Assembly: GCA_013003285.1 (NCBI GenBank)
Contig: JABDJY010000270.1
Coordinates: 1 to 6,782, forward strand
Direction of reading: 5' to 3'
Source of the DNA: Alphaproteobacteria bacterium
Lineage (GTDB): Bacteria > Pseudomonadota > Alphaproteobacteria > UBA6615
DNA length: 6,782 bases
In this document: in pieces, positions 5,354 through 6,782 of the stretch
How the letters are laid out: each line of letters starts with the position of its first letter
Numbering within the stretch: the stretch's first letter is position 1
Notes under the pieces: model-generated
What the model saw: the letters and a program-made list of their open reading frames with translations, nothing else
What the model was told of the DNA's origin: nothing
Databases searched by the model: none
Translations under genes and position numbers: made by a program

Positions 5354-6757
5354 ATGAACGAGAGCAATCCGCCCCGGCCCAATTCACCCGAGGGCCGCGA
5401 TGTGGCGTCGGTCATCCATCCGCTGACCAACCTCAAGACGCATCTGGACAAGGGTCCGGTCGTCATCGAGGACGGCGACGGGGTGTGGGTGACCGACATT
5501 CACGGCAAGAAATATATCGAGGGGATGGCCGGGCTGTGGTGCCTCTCGTTGGGCTATGGCCAGGAACGGCTGGTGCAGGCGGCGGCGGACCAAATGCGCC
5601 GCCTGCCCTACTACCATCTGACCAACCATAAGAGCCATTCGCCGGTGATCGATCTGGCGGAAAAACTACTCGAAATCGCGCCGGTGCCCATGTCGAAGAT
5701 ATGGTTCGCCAATTCCGGCTCGGAGGGCAATGACAGCGCCGCACGCATCGTCTGGTACTACTGGACCGCCAAGGGCATGCCGGACCGGCGCAAGATCATC
5801 TCGCACCGCCAAGCCTATCACGGCAACACCATCGCCTCGGCCAGCCTGTCGGGCATGCACTATAACCACGCCTCATTCGGCCTGCCGCTCGACGGATTTC
5901 TCCATGTCACCCCGCCGCACCATTACCGTTTCGCCGAGCCGGGCGAGAGCGAGGAGGATTTCGCGACGCGCCTGGCGGGCGATCTGGATGCGCTGATCCA
6001 GGCCGAGGGCCCGGAGACGGTCGGCGCCTTCTTCACCGAGCCGATCATGGGGTCCGGCGGGGTCATCGTGCCGCCGCCGACCTATTACGAAAAAGTCCAG
6101 GCGGTGCTGGCCAAGTACGACATTCTGCTGGTCGCCGATGAGGTGATTACCGGGTTCGCGCGCACCGGCAATATGTTCGGCAGCACCACCATGGGGCTCA
6201 GCCCCGACATGCTGGTCTGCGCCAAGGGCCTGTCGAGCGCCTATATCCCGATCTCGGCCCTGATGGTGAACGCCCGCGTGTTCGACGCCATCGCCGAAGA
6301 AAGCGACCGGGTCGGCATCTTCGGGCTGAGCTTCACCTATTCCGGCCATCCGGTGTCGGCCGCGGTGGCCCGCGAGGCGCTGGCGATCTATGAGGACGAG
6401 GACATTGTCGGCCATGTGCGCGCGATGACGCCGCACTTCCAGGGGGGCTTACGCGAACTGCTCGACCATCCGCTGGTCGGCGAGGTGCGCGGCGAAGGCC
6501 TGGTCGCCGGGGTCGAGCTGGTGCGCGACAAGGCGACCCACGAACCGTTCGATCCGGGCCTGGCCATCGGCCCGTTCTGCAACCAGCGCGCCGAGGAACA
6601 CGGGCTGATCGTGCGCGCCATCGGCGACACCATCTCCTTCTGCCCGCCGCTGATTATCACCCGCGACGAGATCGAAGAAATGATCGCCCGCTTCCGCCTG
6701 GCGCTCGACGATACCTGGGCGCGCGTGCAAGGCGAAGGACTTGCGGCGGCGGGGTGA
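5354..6757 (+). CDS. Class III PLP-dependent omega-aminotransferase
   Basis: A 467-residue fold-type I aminotransferase that moves an amino group from an omega-amino acid or amine, usually to pyruvate, through a pyridoxal-phosphate intermediate. Visible residues are Trp62 in G-L-W-C; S-G-S-E-G-N-D (121-127) for phosphate binding; Tyr155 in A-Y-H-G, stacking on the cofactor; Asp262 in V-A-D-E-V-I-T-G-F, contacting the pyridine nitrogen; and Lys291 in C-A-K-G-L-S-S, forming the Schiff base. Arg421 in V-R-A-I-G-D corresponds by position and context to the substrate-binding Arg416 of the Chromobacterium violaceum omega-transaminase, recalled from memory. The protein is complete and of normal length. 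It lies 21 bases after the dehydrogenase, almost certainly in the same transcript. The pair could make a semialdehyde by transamination and then reduce it, or the reverse. The donor could be beta-alanine, GABA, putrescine or another amine; sequence alone does not decide. Confidence 0.92.
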   Translation: MNESNPPRPNSPEGRDVASVIHPLTNLKTHLDKGPVVIEDGDGVWVTDIHGKKYIEGMAGLWCLSLGYGQERLVQAAADQMRRLPYYHLTNHKSHSPVIDLAEKLLEIAPVPMSKIWFANSGSEGNDSAARIVWYYWTAKGMPDRRKIISHRQAYHGNTIASASLSGMHYNHASFGLPLDGFLHVTPPHHYRFAEPGESEEDFATRLAGDLDALIQAEGPETVGAFFTEPIMGSGGVIVPPPTYYEKVQAVLAKYDILLVADEVITGFARTGNMFGSTTMGLSPDMLVCAKGLSSAYIPISALMVNARVFDAIAEESDRVGIFGLSFTYSGHPVSAAVAREALAIYEDEDIVGHVRAMTPHFQGGLRELLDHPLVGEVRGEGLVAGVELVRDKATHEPFDPGLAIGPFCNQRAEEHGLIVRAIGDTISFCPPLIITRDEIEEMIARFRLALDDTWARVQGEGLAAAG

Positions 6758-6782
6758 GCGGTGGGTTCGGGCGGCGTTGAGG

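Overview
The window looks like chromosomal DNA from a high-GC alphaproteobacterium. This is inferred from GC-rich codon use, GGGGAG/AAGGAG ribosome binding sites, and protein families common in that class; no rRNA or tRNA is present to confirm it. Eight protein genes cover nearly all of the sequence. No RNA gene, insertion sequence, CRISPR array or phage gene is visible.

Layout. (1) Bases 1-561, plus strand: the 3' part of a pentapeptide-repeat protein gene. It is clearly poorer in G+C than the rest and uses many TTA leucine codons. It converges on the next block. (2) Bases 646-4251, minus strand: a tightly packed five-gene block, read right to left. The order is a ChaC-like gamma-glutamylcyclotransferase, a DUF938 methyltransferase (overlapping the first gene by 4 bases), a small VOC-family protein, a zeta-crystallin-like quinone oxidoreductase, and a LinB/DhaA-type haloalkane dehalogenase with a complete active site. 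(3) Bases 4252-4393: a divergent control region with two GGTATAC elements 23 bases apart, one a perfect 10-base palindrome. (4) Bases 4394-6757, plus strand: a 3-hydroxyisobutyrate-dehydrogenase-type beta-hydroxyacid dehydrogenase followed 21 bases later by a class III omega-aminotransferase.

How they may work together (inference). The minus block has the look of a small detoxification operon: dehalogenation of a haloalkane, plus enzymes of glutathione turnover, quinone/enone reduction, a VOC-fold protein and a SAM-dependent methyltransferase. The plus pair could interconvert amine, semialdehyde and hydroxy acid. The shared GGTATAC elements raise the possibility that one GntR-type regulator controls both directions, but no regulator gene lies in the window. 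Each family is individually well known. The only candidate for something new is the particular gene combination and its putative operator.
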